The notes: generated by a model from the sequence alone, not told the origin. A stretch of DNA of 64,000 nt from Azospirillum sp. TSA2s (GCF_004923315.1 NZ_CP039647.1:372001-436000), one strand, 5' to 3'. Positions 16,780 to 24,739 are shown, counted from the first letter of the stretch. Numbers and translations: made by a program.

Positions 16780-17745
16780 ATGCACAGAATCGTCTTTCTC
16801 GACCGTGCCACCCTGGCGCCGCAGATCCGTCTGCGGCGCCCCTCCTTCGAGCATCGGCTGGTGGAACATGCGCGGACCCATCCCGACGAGGTCGCGGAGC
16901 GTCTTTCCGGCGCGTCCATCGCGATCACCAACAAGGTGCCGATCACGGCGGAGACGCTGGCGCGCCTGCCGGACCTGAAGCTGATCGCGGTCGCGGCGAC
17001 GGGCACCGATTGCGTGGACAGGCGGGCCTGCCAGGAGCGCGGCATCGCCGTCGCCAATATCCGTGGCTATGCCGTCAACACGGTTCCGGAGCATACCTTC
17101 GCGCTGATCCTGGCTCTTCGCAGGAGCCTCGTCGGTTTCCGCCAGGACGTGCTGGCCGGCGCCTGGCAGCAGGCCGGGCAGTTCTGCTTCTTCAACCACC
17201 CGATCCGCGACCTTCGCGGCGCCCGGATCGGGATCGTCGGGGAAGGGGTGCTGGGCCAGCGGGTGGCGGCGATCGCCGCCGCCTTCGGCATGGTACCGCT
17301 GTTCGCCGCCCATAAGGGCGCAAGCGGTCTCGGCCCCCTCTACACCCCCTGGGAGGAAATGCTGGAAACCAGCGACGTGATCACCCTGCATTGTCCGCTA
17401 ACCCCTGAGACGCGCGGCATGATCGGACTGCCGGAGTTTCGCCGCATGAGCCGCCGCCCCTTGCTGATCTACACCGCGCGCGGCGGGCTGGTGGTCGAAG
17501 AGGATTTGGTGACTGCGCTGGAGGAAGGGCTGATCGGCGGGGTCGGTTTCGACGTCACAGAGGTCGAACCGCCGGATCCATCAAGCCCGCTGATGCGGAT
17601 TGCCGGGCGTTCAAACGTGATCGTCACTCCGCATGTCGCCTGGGCATCGGACGAGGCGCAGCAGATGTTGGCGGATCAACTAATCGACAATATCGAGAAT
17701 TTTCTTGCTGGCAAACCGAGCAATCTGGTGCACGGCTCATATTGA
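16780..17745 (+). CDS. D-2-hydroxyacid dehydrogenase (glycerate dehydrogenase-like)
   Basis: A 321-residue NAD(P)-dependent D-isomer-specific 2-hydroxyacid dehydrogenase. The nucleotide fold is ARIGIVGEGVLGQRV near residue 148. The catalytic trio is in place: Arg in YTARGGLV, Glu in FDVTEVEPPDP and His in VTPHVAWAS. The ribosome binding site is GAAAGGACGG. It is the last gene of the operon and would interconvert a 2-oxo acid (glyoxylate, hydroxypyruvate or the aminotransferase product) with its D-hydroxy acid. Confidence 0.88.
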   Translation: MHRIVFLDRATLAPQIRLRRPSFEHRLVEHARTHPDEVAERLSGASIAITNKVPITAETLARLPDLKLIAVAATGTDCVDRRACQERGIAVANIRGYAVNTVPEHTFALILALRRSLVGFRQDVLAGAWQQAGQFCFFNHPIRDLRGARIGIVGEGVLGQRVAAIAAAFGMVPLFAAHKGASGLGPLYTPWEEMLETSDVITLHCPLTPETRGMIGLPEFRRMSRRPLLIYTARGGLVVEEDLVTALEEGLIGGVGFDVTEVEPPDPSSPLMRIAGRSNVIVTPHVAWASDEAQQMLADQLIDNIENFLAGKPSNLVHGSY

Positions 17746-17768
17746 GAGTTTGTTCGTAGCGGGTGTGT

Positions 17769-17784
17769 CTCAGCCTGTGCTGAG
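17769..17784 (+). terminator. Possible terminator hairpin after the dehydrogenase gene
   Basis: CTCAGC (17769-17774) and GCTGAG (17779-17784) pair around CTGT, 24 bases after the stop codon. The stem is short and no T run follows. It also marks the border between the catabolic operon and the IS debris. Confidence 0.3.
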
Positions 17785-17893
17785 CGGCGTGCTACTTTGA
17801 GCTGAAGAGGGGTGTTGATCTGGGGTGCCGTCGGGTAGGGCTTGGCGGTCGGGGAGTGTCAGGAATTTCGTGCTTGGCGGGGCGTGTTGAGTA

Positions 17894-17992
17894 TCAGGCG
17901 TTCATCGCCCTTGCGAAGCGCTCTCCGAAGATGACGGCCATCTGCGCCTTTGTGGCCGTCCACTCCCGCGGCGGCATCTTCCAGTCTTTCAC
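17894..17992 (-). pseudogene. C-terminal remnant of a mutator-type (IS256-family) transposase
   Basis: Read on the minus strand, about 32 codons spell VKDWKMPPREWTATK and then AQMAVIFGERFARAM before a TGA. The W..PPREW...K.Q.A..FGERF pattern is the ending typical of IS256-family transposases. Nothing of the catalytic part is present; the sequence is interrupted at the edge of the neighbouring IS6 element. It is a dead fragment. Confidence 0.5.
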
Positions 17993-18003
17993 AGGTGTTG
18001 TCA

Positions 18004-18796
18004 GGTTGACGAGCGCGCCCTGTCCTTGGCAGGTTTCCGGTTATGAGCACGTCGCCCAACCCGTATCGCGGTTTCCCCTTTCCCGCCGAAATCATCAGCG
18101 AAGCGGTGTGGCTGTATCACTGCTTCAGCTTGAGCCTGCGCGAGGTCGAGCTGATTCTGGCGGCGCGGGGCATCGAGGTCAGTTACAAGACCATCCGAGA
18201 GTGGGGCCTCCGGTTCGGGCGCGACTTCGCCAACACCCTCAGGCGTCGCCGGCCCAAGCTGGGCGACAAATGGTTCTTGGATGACGTGTTCATCCGCATC
18301 TGCGGCAAGCAGCACTACCTGTGGCGCGCCATCGACCAGAACGGGGTGGTGCTGGACATCCTGGTACAGAGCCGGCGCAACACGAAGGGGGCCATGCGAT
18401 TCTTTCGCAAACTGCTGAAAGGGTTGCGCTATGCGCCGCGGGTCATCATCACGGACAAGCTGAAATCCTACGCGGCAGCGAAGAGGGAGATGAGGCTCGG
18501 CAACGAAGATCGGTAAAGCCAATACCTGAACAATCGCTGCGAAGTCTCGCACCAGCCGACCAGACGGCGCGAGCGGCACATGCAGCGGTTCAAATCCGTC
18601 CAGCAGGCCCAGCAATTTCTCTCCAGCCACAGCCCGATCCACAATCACTTCCAACTGCACCGCCACCTGATCTCCTCCTCCGAGCACCGTGCCACCCGAG
18701 CTCGCGCCTTCACCATCTGGCGCGAGGTGACCGGCCTCGCCTTGACCGCTTGAACCAGCCAGAACGCAGGTTGTTCAGACCCTCAGCTCGTCAACC
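18004..18796 (+). mobile_element. IS6-family insertion sequence, copy 1 (inactivated)
   Basis: GGTTGACGAGC at 18004-18014 has a perfect inverted copy GCTCGTCAACC at 18786-18796, bracketing one transposase gene. The 793-base span is normal for IS6. No 8-base target duplication is visible (TGTTGTCA on the left, GACCGTGA on the right), so one flank has been rearranged or the true ends lie a few bases outside. It separates an IS256-like tail from an IS5 remnant, so several elements have landed in one spot. Confidence 0.6.
18043..18753 (+). pseudogene. IS6-family DDE transposase interrupted by a stop codon
   Basis: The reading frame runs 237 codons, with an IS6 N terminus (AEIISEAVWLYHCFSLSLREVE), catalytic-domain segments DDVFIRI and VVLDILVQSRRN, and the TDKLKSYAAAK motif. 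An in-frame TAA at 18514-18516 interrupts it just before SQYLNNR. The intact relative at 55022-55750 has Gln there (HRQSRYLNNR), so a single C-to-T change of a CAA codon explains it. The rest of the frame is preserved to LTA-stop, which points to recent inactivation. The truncated product lacks the C-terminal catalytic glutamate region. Confidence 0.8.
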
Positions 18797-18829
18797 GACC
18801 GTGAAGTTGACAATACGGCGCCGTCCCGT

Positions 18830-18986
18830 GGCGGGCGGCGTCCAGGCGGCGATCGCCTCGGGCGTCACCCAGATCGTCAGGTCACCCCCGTCGGCATAGC
18901 GCCGCATTGTAGGCCGCCCAGTTCTCAACCCGGTAGCGGGCACGCGGGATCTTGTGACGGCGCTTCTCGTTCGCGCTGTACGGCAT
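18830..18986 (-). pseudogene. N-terminal remnant of an IS5-family transposase, remnant A
   Basis: On the minus strand from an ATG at 18986 the frame gives MPYSANEKRRHKIPRARYR and VENWAAYNAALCRRG. One extra base in a G run (CCCCC at 18885-18889 on the plus strand) breaks the frame, after which DLTIWVTPEAIAAW continues in another frame. The beginning matches the start of the IS5 copy at 59834. Everything after about 52 codons is missing, cut near the IS6 right end. Confidence 0.65.
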
Positions 18987-19080
18987 CCGGCTCTCGGCTC
19001 TAGCGGGGCCCGATCCTTTACCCGCAGTCCTGCTCGATCACCAGACCCCCATTGTCGTACCTACGCCACAGGGTGGCGGT

Positions 19081-19317
19081 TCAGGACGTCTTGCCCGCCG
19101 TCTGGCGCCGGTATTCCTCAACCGGCAACCCGCCCATACCCCAATTCTCCATGGGAACCTCGTCGATTACGACGAAGGTCGCCGCGTGCGGCTTGTTCAG
19201 CACCTCGAACAACAGGTCGCTGACCCCCTTGATCAGGGCCGCCTTCTGCTCCGGCGTCGCGCCGGTTGCGCCGGGGCTCGTGCCCTCACGGGTGATCTGG
19301 ATGTTCACGTACGGCAT
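19081..19317 (-). CDS. 4-oxalocrotonate tautomerase-family protein
   Basis: A 78-residue tautomerase. Members use the N-terminal proline, exposed after Met removal, as the catalytic base in keto-enol tautomerisation; here the start is MPYVNIQITREG, so Pro2 is in place. TFVVIDEVPMENWGMGG in the middle matches the family. The ATG at 19317 has GAGAGGA upstream. It lies 40 bases downstream of the SDR gene on the same strand and is probably co-transcribed. Homologues with this neighbour pair are common; their substrate is not known to me. Confidence 0.88.
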   Translation of the reverse strand: MPYVNIQITREGTSPGATGATPEQKAALIKGVSDLLFEVLNKPHAATFVVIDEVPMENWGMGGLPVEEYRRQTAGKTS

Positions 19318-19357
19318 CGGGTGTTCCTCTCCACTTGATGGCGTTACCGCCAGGGCC

Positions 19358-20068
19358 TTACCAGCGACCGGCGTGCTGGCCGCCGTCGACGTGCAGCGTT
19401 TCGCCGGTGACAAAGTTGGCGGAGTCGAGGTAGAGCACCGCGTCCACAATGTCCTGAATGTCGCCCAAGCGGCCGACCGGGTGCAGAGCGGCCAGGAATT
19501 CGTGTGTTTCGGTGGCGTGCATCGGCGTCTTGATGATGCCCGGCGACACCGCGTTCACGCGGATGCCCTTGCCTGCATATTCGATGGCGAGTGAGCGAAC
19601 CACCGCGTCCAAGCCGCCCTTGGTCAGGGAAGCCAGCGCCGCGGGCACGCTGGCCAGCGGCTGTTCCACCAGCGTGGTGGTGATGTTGACGATGTGCCCG
19701 CTGCGCTGGTTCAGCATCTGCGCCGCGGCCAACTGGGACACATGGAAGAAGCCGGTCAGGTTGGTGGCGACGACCCCCGCATAGTCGGCCTCGGTGTATT
19801 CGGTGAACGGCTTGGCGATGAAGATGCCGGCGTTGTTGACCAGAGTGTCGATGCGGCCGAAGCGTTCGCGGGCGGTCTCCACCAAGCGCTTGGCGGTGTC
19901 CGGGTCGGCGACGTCGCCGCCGACGGTCACGACGTTCGGGTCGTCGCTGGCCTTGATGGAGCGGGAGTTGGCGACGACGGCGAAACCGCGCTGGCGGAAG
20001 CCCGCAACCAGACCCGCACCGATGCCCTGCGACGCGCCGGTGATCAGCGCAACCTTCTGCGTGCTCAT
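19358..20068 (-). CDS. Short-chain dehydrogenase/reductase lacking the catalytic tyrosine
   Basis: A 236-residue SDR-fold protein. The cofactor motif TGASQGIG is at residues 10-17, NNAG near residue 87 and the VSPGIIKTPMH loop after the active site. Canonical SDRs have Tyr-x-x-x-Lys; here the lysine is kept (ASLTKGGL) but the tyrosine position is Ala, and the expected serine region reads NITTTLVEQ. The ribosome binding site is AAAGGA before the ATG at 20068. It may bind NAD(P) without classical chemistry or use another acid/base. It is divergent from the LysR gene at 20309 and coupled with the tautomerase gene. Confidence 0.9.
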   Translation of the reverse strand: MSTQKVALITGASQGIGAGLVAGFRQRGFAVVANSRSIKASDDPNVVTVGGDVADPDTAKRLVETARERFGRIDTLVNNAGIFIAKPFTEYTEADYAGVVATNLTGFFHVSQLAAAQMLNQRSGHIVNITTTLVEQPLASVPAALASLTKGGLDAVVRSLAIEYAGKGIRVNAVSPGIIKTPMHATETHEFLAALHPVGRLGDIQDIVDAVLYLDSANFVTGETLHVDGGQHAGRW

Positions 20069-20124
20069 GATGGTTCCTTTGGGTTCGAACAAGGGTCGTA
20101 TGTGGATGGCCCGCCACCCGCGGG

Positions 20125-20157
20125 TCGTTTCACGCCCCTTGGCGTGGATTGAAACGA
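20125..20157. promoter_or_regulatory. Large nested dyad between the SDR and LysR genes
   Basis: TCGTTTCA (20125-20132) and TGAAACGA (20150-20157) are perfect inverted copies. Inside them, CACGCC (20131-20136) and GGCGTG (20141-20146) form another perfect pair around CCTT. It lies in the 240-base divergent region, as expected of the LysR protein's operator. Confidence 0.45.
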
Positions 20158-20308
20158 TGAGAATTTCTGTCGTGAGGCGGGAGTCGGAGGACCGTCGGAG
20201 CCTGCGATCGCCCCGCCTTGCTGCCTTGCTTTCCTGTTGAAAAATGCCGCAGGACGCGTAGAACGGCAAACGAGCTTTCCTCATCGAATCGACAAGGTGG
20301 ATTTGTCG

Positions 20309-21217
20309 ATGTCGCGACCGTTGCTGCCCCTCAGCGGGTTCCGCGCCTTCGAGGCCGCCGCCCGCCACCTCAGCTTCGCCCGCGCCGCGGACGAACTGCG
20401 CGTCACCCCGGCGGCGATCAGCCATCAGGTGCGGACGCTGGAGGTTTATCTCGGCGTGCCGCTGTTCCGGCGCAGCGGCCGGCGCGTGCTGCTGACCGAG
20501 GCGGGGCAGATCCTGCTGCCGGACCTGCGGCGCAGCTTCGACCTGATGGAGGCCGCCATGGGGCAGGTCAAGCGGTTGGCCGCGGGCGGCATCCTGACGG
20601 TCAGCATGTCGCCGTCCTTCGCGGCCAAATGGCTGATGCCGCGCATCGAGCATTTTCGGACGCGCCACCCGGGCATCGACCTGCGCATCGACGCGGACGT
20701 GCGGCTGGTGGATTTCTCCACCCACGAGGTGGACATCGTCATCCGCTATGGCCCCGGCTCCTACCCCGGCCTGAAAAGCGTGCTGTTGTTCGAGGAGGAG
20801 CTGTTTCCGGTGTGCAGCCCCCGGCTGTTGTCCGGCGCCGTTCCGTTGCGGAGCATCGCCGACCTGCGGCAACACACGCTGCTGCACGACGAGACGATCA
20901 ATTTCGCGGGGCCGATCCCGTCATGGCGGGTCTGGCTGCAAACGGTCGGGCTGGAGCAGACCATCGACCTCAATCGGGGGCTGCGCTTCAATTCCTCGGT
21001 GACGGCGACCCAGGCGGCCGTCGACGGGCATGGGGTGCTGCTGGGGCGCAGCCTGATCGTTGCCGACGATCTCTCGGCCGGGCGGCTGGTCCGTCCCTTT
21101 GCGGAGTCCTGCCCGGCGGGGTTCGGCTATTACCTCGTGTATCCACCCCAGGTCACGTCGCGAGCGAACGTCCACGCCTTCGTCGATTGGATCATTGAGG
21201 AAGCGGCCGGTCAGTGA
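20309..21217 (+). CDS. LysR-family transcriptional regulator (GcvA-like)
   Basis: A 302-residue LysR regulator of the GcvA subgroup. The helix-turn-helix reads FRAFEAAARHLSFARAADEL followed by TPAAISHQVRTLE, and the effector domain contains VSMSPSFAAKWLMPRI, typical of GcvA-type proteins. The ATG at 20309 has AAGGTGG upstream and places the HTH at the normal distance. It is divergent from the SDR/tautomerase pair and probably regulates it through the dyad at 20125-20157. Confidence 0.9.
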   Translation: MSRPLLPLSGFRAFEAAARHLSFARAADELRVTPAAISHQVRTLEVYLGVPLFRRSGRRVLLTEAGQILLPDLRRSFDLMEAAMGQVKRLAAGGILTVSMSPSFAAKWLMPRIEHFRTRHPGIDLRIDADVRLVDFSTHEVDIVIRYGPGSYPGLKSVLLFEEELFPVCSPRLLSGAVPLRSIADLRQHTLLHDETINFAGPIPSWRVWLQTVGLEQTIDLNRGLRFNSSVTATQAAVDGHGVLLGRSLIVADDLSAGRLVRPFAESCPAGFGYYLVYPPQVTSRANVHAFVDWIIEEAAGQ

Positions 21218-21221
21218 ACTT

Positions 21222-21365
21222 TCACCCCTTGATGGCCTCGTCCGAAAACCAGGCCGTCAGGTTGCCGCGCTGGCGCAGGGCGGCTTCATATTCGGACCAA
21301 TTCGTCACTATGCGCTTCGCTCGCGGAATGTGATGGCGACAAGCGGCATTGGCCTTGTGCGGCAT
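21222..21365 (-). pseudogene. N-terminal remnant of an IS5-family transposase, remnant B
   Basis: On the minus strand from 21365 a 47-codon frame begins MPHKANAACRHHIPRAK and continues with TNWSEYEAALRQRGNLT and AWFSDEAIKG before a stop. This is the IS5-type transposase start, related to but clearly different from remnant A. It ends abruptly four bases from the LysR stop codon, so the LysR gene's 3' edge is an element junction. Confidence 0.6.
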
Positions 21366-21718
21366 AGCGGGCGACCAGATCAGAGACGGGGGCGTGACCT
21401 GCGACACCCACCGCATCCATGCAACACGGCGCCATCGTCTACAGAACGCCCGAGCAAGCCGAGCTACAATCCGCGTGAACCCGTGTCCACCGAACCGGGG
21501 CAAGATCAAAAGCCGAATGGCTGAGCCACTCGACCAGGGCCCAAAGTCTTGCATCGCAGGGTTTCATCGGGGAAGTCGGTGCGGCTTCGTAACCGGATAT
21601 TGCCGTCCTGCCGTTGCTGCTCGACCCTCGGTCCCGCCGATCGGTATAATGGCGCTGCCAAAGTCGGAATCAGGCGGTGCCGGTTCCGCCTTCCTTCCGT
21701 CAGCCTCCAGGATCGTGA
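21366..21718. other. Gap without a recognisable gene
   Basis: These 353 bases lie between the IS5 remnant and the next LysR gene. The part next to the remnant probably belongs to the same dead element. I see no convincing reading frame, no RNA gene and no clear promoter, although the promoter of the LysR gene at 21719 must lie in its last part. Confidence 0.4.
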
Positions 21719-22615
21719 ATGCAAGCCCGCCAATTGGAAGTCTTCTGCATGCTGATGCGCTGTGGAACGGTCACCGGGGCGGCGGCGATGCTGAACATTT
21801 CACAGCCGGCCTTGAGCCAAATCCTGCTGCACGCCGAGGATCAGCTCGGCTTCAAGCTGTTCGACCGGGTGCGCGGGCGTCTGGTGCCGACGCAGGAGGC
21901 CAACGAACTGTATCCAGAGGCCGAGCGCATTTTTTCGGAACTCGGCGCCTTGCGCCGGCGAACGGTCGACATGCGCCATGGCCGCACCGGTCTGGTCCGT
22001 CTCGCCGCTTCGCCCGCGCCCTCCATGTCCATCGTTCCGAAGGCGCTGACCGCATTCCGTAAGGCCCATCCCGACATCGTCGTGCGGTCGCTGGTCGCGC
22101 CGGTCGCCAGCATTCTGGACATGCTGCGCAGCGGCGACGTTCTGCTGGGGGTGGCGATGAACGACATGCCCCACCACGATCTTGATGTCGAGACAGTCGG
22201 ACATGCCGAACTGGTCTGCCTCTTGCCGGAGGGACATCGGCTGGCAGAACAGGCTGAACTTGGATTTGCCGATCTGGTGGAGGAAACGCTGATTTCCTAC
22301 CGCGTGGACACGCTGCCCGGCCGGCTTCTGGCCGGGGCGGTCGAGGCGGAGTGCGGCGTTTATGCCCCGGCGGTGGAAATCGACCTGTCGATCACAGCGC
22401 TGCCCTTCGTACGCGAGGGGATCGGCGTGGCGGTCGTCGATGGGCTCCTGCCGTGGAACCAGTTCTCCGGAATCGTCCAGCGGCCCTTCCGCCCGAGCAT
22501 CCGCGTGCCCATCACCATCCTGACCAGCAAGGAGCGTCCGCTGTCGGGCAGCCACGAATTAATGCGCGAATGCCTGCGCCGGGCTGCCCGTGCTCTGGAG
22601 CCCGGTGGTTCCTGA
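21719..22615 (+). CDS. LysR-family transcriptional regulator
   Basis: A 298-residue LysR regulator with HTH QLEVFCMLMRCGTVTGAA followed by SQPALSQILLHAEDQLG. The effector domain includes VVRSLVAPVASILDMLRSGD. It resembles the regulators found beside opine and amino-acid uptake genes (NocR/OccR-like), but that is only an impression. It converges on the DAO oxidoreductase gene with a 15-base gap and is not divergent from any gene, so its target may be distant or the oxidoreductase operon. Confidence 0.9.
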   Translation: MQARQLEVFCMLMRCGTVTGAAAMLNISQPALSQILLHAEDQLGFKLFDRVRGRLVPTQEANELYPEAERIFSELGALRRRTVDMRHGRTGLVRLAASPAPSMSIVPKALTAFRKAHPDIVVRSLVAPVASILDMLRSGDVLLGVAMNDMPHHDLDVETVGHAELVCLLPEGHRLAEQAELGFADLVEETLISYRVDTLPGRLLAGAVEAECGVYAPAVEIDLSITALPFVREGIGVAVVDGLLPWNQFSGIVQRPFRPSIRVPITILTSKERPLSGSHELMRECLRRAARALEPGGS

Positions 22616-22630
22616 CGGACCGGTCTCCGG

Positions 22631-23956
22631 TTAGAAATCGGCGACCTTGCCGGCGGCAAATCCGGCGAAGCGGTCGGGGTGATAAGGCTTGGGGTCGACG
22701 ATCGGCGCCTGGTCGGTTATGAGGTCGGCGATCAGGTGGCCGGCGCCGGGGCCGATGCCGAAGCCATGGCCGCTGAAGCCTGCCGCCAGGATCAGGCCGG
22801 GCAGGCTGCCGACCTCACCGATGGCGGGAACGCCGTCGGGCGTGCTGTCGATGTAGCCGGCCCAGGCGGCGGTGACCGGCGCGCCCTTCAGGCCGGGCAG
22901 CAGCGCCATGGCCCGTTCATGGGTGAGACGGATGGTGCCGCGGTCCGGCGTGGGGTCCAGAACCCGCACCCGCTCCATCGGCGTCGGGCGGTCGAGCCGC
23001 CAGCGCCGCAGCGTCTCGTGGCCGGAGCGCACACCCTCCAGCCCGCCGGGCATCAGGCTGCGCCAGCGGCGGCTGAACATCGGCATGAATTGCGGCGCGA
23101 AGCGGATCTGCTGCATGGTCGGATCGACGCGCCCACGCCCGCTGATCGCCAGCGTATGGCCGCCGTCGCCGCGCCGGGTGACCGACACCGCGGCGGTGTG
23201 CAGGGCGTCGGGAAGACCGGACGGGCTGGGGCCGACCGACAGGATCGAAGACCGGATCGACGCGAGCGGGAAACGCACGCCGATCTGGTGGCAGAAGGAG
23301 GAGGCCCAGGCCCCGCCCGCCAGGACCACCAGCTTGGTGCGGATCGTGCCCTTTTCGGTGACGACGCCGCTGACCCGCCCGCCGCTGGTTTCCAGACCGC
23401 GCGCGGCGCAGCCCTGATGCACCGTGCCGCCCAGCGTCATGATCGCCCGCGCCACGGCGGGAGCCGCACGGGCGGGATCGGCGATGCCGTCCGACGGCGA
23501 AAAGACGCCGCCCTTCCAGGGGCGTCCGGTGGCCCGGCCGCGCTCGGCGGCTTCGGCGCCGTTCAGCATGTGGGTGGTGACGCCGACCGACCGGGCGAAG
23601 TCGCGCCAGCGCGCCCAGCCCGCCAGCTCCTGGTCGTCGTTGCTGAGATAAAGCAGGCCGCAGCGGCTGAAGCCGGTGTCCTCGCCGCTCTCGGCGGCAA
23701 AACGCTCCCATAAATCCAGGCTTTTGGTTGCCATCGGCAGTTCGCGTGCGTCGCGATTCTGCTGCCGGCACCAGCCCCAGTTGCGGCTGGACTGCTCCGC
23801 CCCGACCTGCCCCTTCTCCACCAGAGCCACCGACAGGCCACGCCGGACAAGGAAGTAGGCCGCCCAGACGCCTACGATGCCGCCGCCGATCACGACGACG
23901 TCGGTCTGACCGGGCAGGTGCTGCGAGGACGCGATGGTTTGCAAGGGCGCGGGCAT
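22631..23956 (-). CDS. DAO-family FAD-dependent oxidoreductase 1 (D-amino acid/amine dehydrogenase-like)
   Basis: A 441-residue flavoprotein of the D-amino-acid oxidase (PF01266) family. The FAD-binding motif VVVIGGGIVGVWAAYFL is near residues 20-36, followed by EKGQVGAEQSSRNWGWCRQQ, where related enzymes place the flavin-contacting loop. The C terminus has AAGFSGHGFGIGPGAG. The ATG at 23956 has GGAG upstream; the frame is open further upstream. It is divergent from the Lrp gene at 24202, which probably controls it. Likely substrates are a D-amino acid, N-methyl amino acid or secondary amine. Confidence 0.87.
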   Translation of the reverse strand: MPAPLQTIASSQHLPGQTDVVVIGGGIVGVWAAYFLVRRGLSVALVEKGQVGAEQSSRNWGWCRQQNRDARELPMATKSLDLWERFAAESGEDTGFSRCGLLYLSNDDQELAGWARWRDFARSVGVTTHMLNGAEAAERGRATGRPWKGGVFSPSDGIADPARAAPAVARAIMTLGGTVHQGCAARGLETSGGRVSGVVTEKGTIRTKLVVLAGGAWASSFCHQIGVRFPLASIRSSILSVGPSPSGLPDALHTAAVSVTRRGDGGHTLAISGRGRVDPTMQQIRFAPQFMPMFSRRWRSLMPGGLEGVRSGHETLRRWRLDRPTPMERVRVLDPTPDRGTIRLTHERAMALLPGLKGAPVTAAWAGYIDSTPDGVPAIGEVGSLPGLILAAGFSGHGFGIGPGAGHLIADLITDQAPIVDPKPYHPDRFAGFAAGKVADF

Positions 23957-24044
23957 GGGGCGGGTCTCCGATTTCGGCGATGGGCCATCTAGCCATGGCA
24001 CGCGGCCCGGTAGGCGCTGCTTTGGCCGATTCAACGGCATTATC

Positions 24045-24060
24045 TTCTGTCGTTGCAGAA
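24045..24060. promoter_or_regulatory. Inverted repeat TTCTG-N6-CAGAA (candidate Lrp site)
   Basis: The arms TTCTG (24045-24049) and CAGAA (24056-24060) lie in the divergent region between the DAO oxidoreductase and Lrp genes. A further TTCTG half is at 24076-24080 and a perfect dyad at 24146-24159. Repeated half-sites fit the way Lrp/AsnC octamers wrap DNA. Confidence 0.4.
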
Positions 24061-24145
24061 AGACATGATGCTTTGTTCTGCCGGAGGACTGCGTCTTGGT
24101 CATCGACAGGTAGGCGGCGCGTGCTAAGCTGATCTGGTCCGATCG

Positions 24146-24159
24146 GCAGAATTTTCTGC
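24146..24159. promoter_or_regulatory. Perfect dyad GCAGAA-TT-TTCTGC (candidate Lrp site)
   Basis: A 14-base dyad 43 bases before the Lrp start codon. It shares its AGAA/TTCT core with the repeat at 24045-24060. Its position fits autoregulation of the Lrp gene and control of the divergent oxidoreductase gene. Confidence 0.45.
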
Positions 24160-24201
24160 TGCCGTTTTCCGTTCCCTGCCCTCGAACCGGATGGGTTCCC
24201 C

Positions 24202-24678
24202 ATGAAGCTGGACCGCATCGACATCAAGATTCTGCATCAGCTCCAGAAGAACGGCCGGATCACCAACGTGGAGTTGGCCGAGCTGGTGAATCTGTCGCCC
24301 AGCCCTTGCCTGATGCGCGTCAAGAAGCTCCAGGCGGAGGGTTACATCGAAGGCTACACGGCGCAGATCAACGTCAGCAAACTCGGCCAGACCCTGACCG
24401 TCTTCACCGAGGTGACGCTGAAGAACCATCGGCAGGTCGATTTCGCCCGCTTCCTGGCTGCCGTCAAGAAGATCGAACAGATGCTGGAATGCCATCTGGT
24501 GTCGGGCGGCTACGACTACATGCTGAAGTTCGTCACGTCCGGCATTGGTGAGTATCAGGAGATCATGGAAAAGCTGACGGACATGGACATCGGCATCGAC
24601 AAATACTTCAGTTACGTCGTGCTGAAATCGCCGATCGTGCGGGCGCACATGCCGCTGACCACGCTGTTTCCGATGTGA
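24202..24678 (+). CDS. Lrp/AsnC-family transcriptional regulator
   Basis: A 158-residue Lrp/AsnC regulator. The N-terminal HTH spans DIKILHQLQKNGRITNVELA to VNLSPSPCLMRVKKL, and the C-terminal RAM ligand domain includes CHLVSGGYDYMLKFV. These proteins sense amino acids and usually control the adjacent catabolic or transport genes. It is divergent from DAO oxidoreductase 1 and convergent with the ABC transporter operon; candidate binding sites lie upstream at 24045-24159. Confidence 0.93.
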   Translation: MKLDRIDIKILHQLQKNGRITNVELAELVNLSPSPCLMRVKKLQAEGYIEGYTAQINVSKLGQTLTVFTEVTLKNHRQVDFARFLAAVKKIEQMLECHLVSGGYDYMLKFVTSGIGEYQEIMEKLTDMDIGIDKYFSYVVLKSPIVRAHMPLTTLFPM

Positions 24679-24701
24679 GGACCGTCGCGGCGGAACCGCA
24701 T

Positions 24702-24730
24702 CCCCCGCGCGGCGGCGAACCGCGCGGGGG
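24702..24730. terminator. Strong hairpin between convergent Lrp and ABC genes
   Basis: CCCCCGCGCGG (24702-24712) and CCGCGCGGGGG (24720-24730) are perfect 11-base arms around a 7-base loop. It starts 24 bases after the Lrp stop and ends 10 bases before the ABC ATPase stop. It probably ends transcription from both sides. Confidence 0.55.
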
Positions 24731-24739
24731 GCAGGCCGG

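Noticed and set aside
17996..18804. Target-site duplication around IS6 copy 1
   Set aside because: The eight bases on either side (TGTTGTCA and GACCGTGA) do not match.
23957..24103. Longer N terminus for DAO oxidoreductase 1 from an upstream ATG at 24103
   Set aside because: The extra residues have no family similarity, and the candidate operator at 24045-24060 would lie inside the gene. The ATG at 23956 gives the normal distance to the FAD motif.
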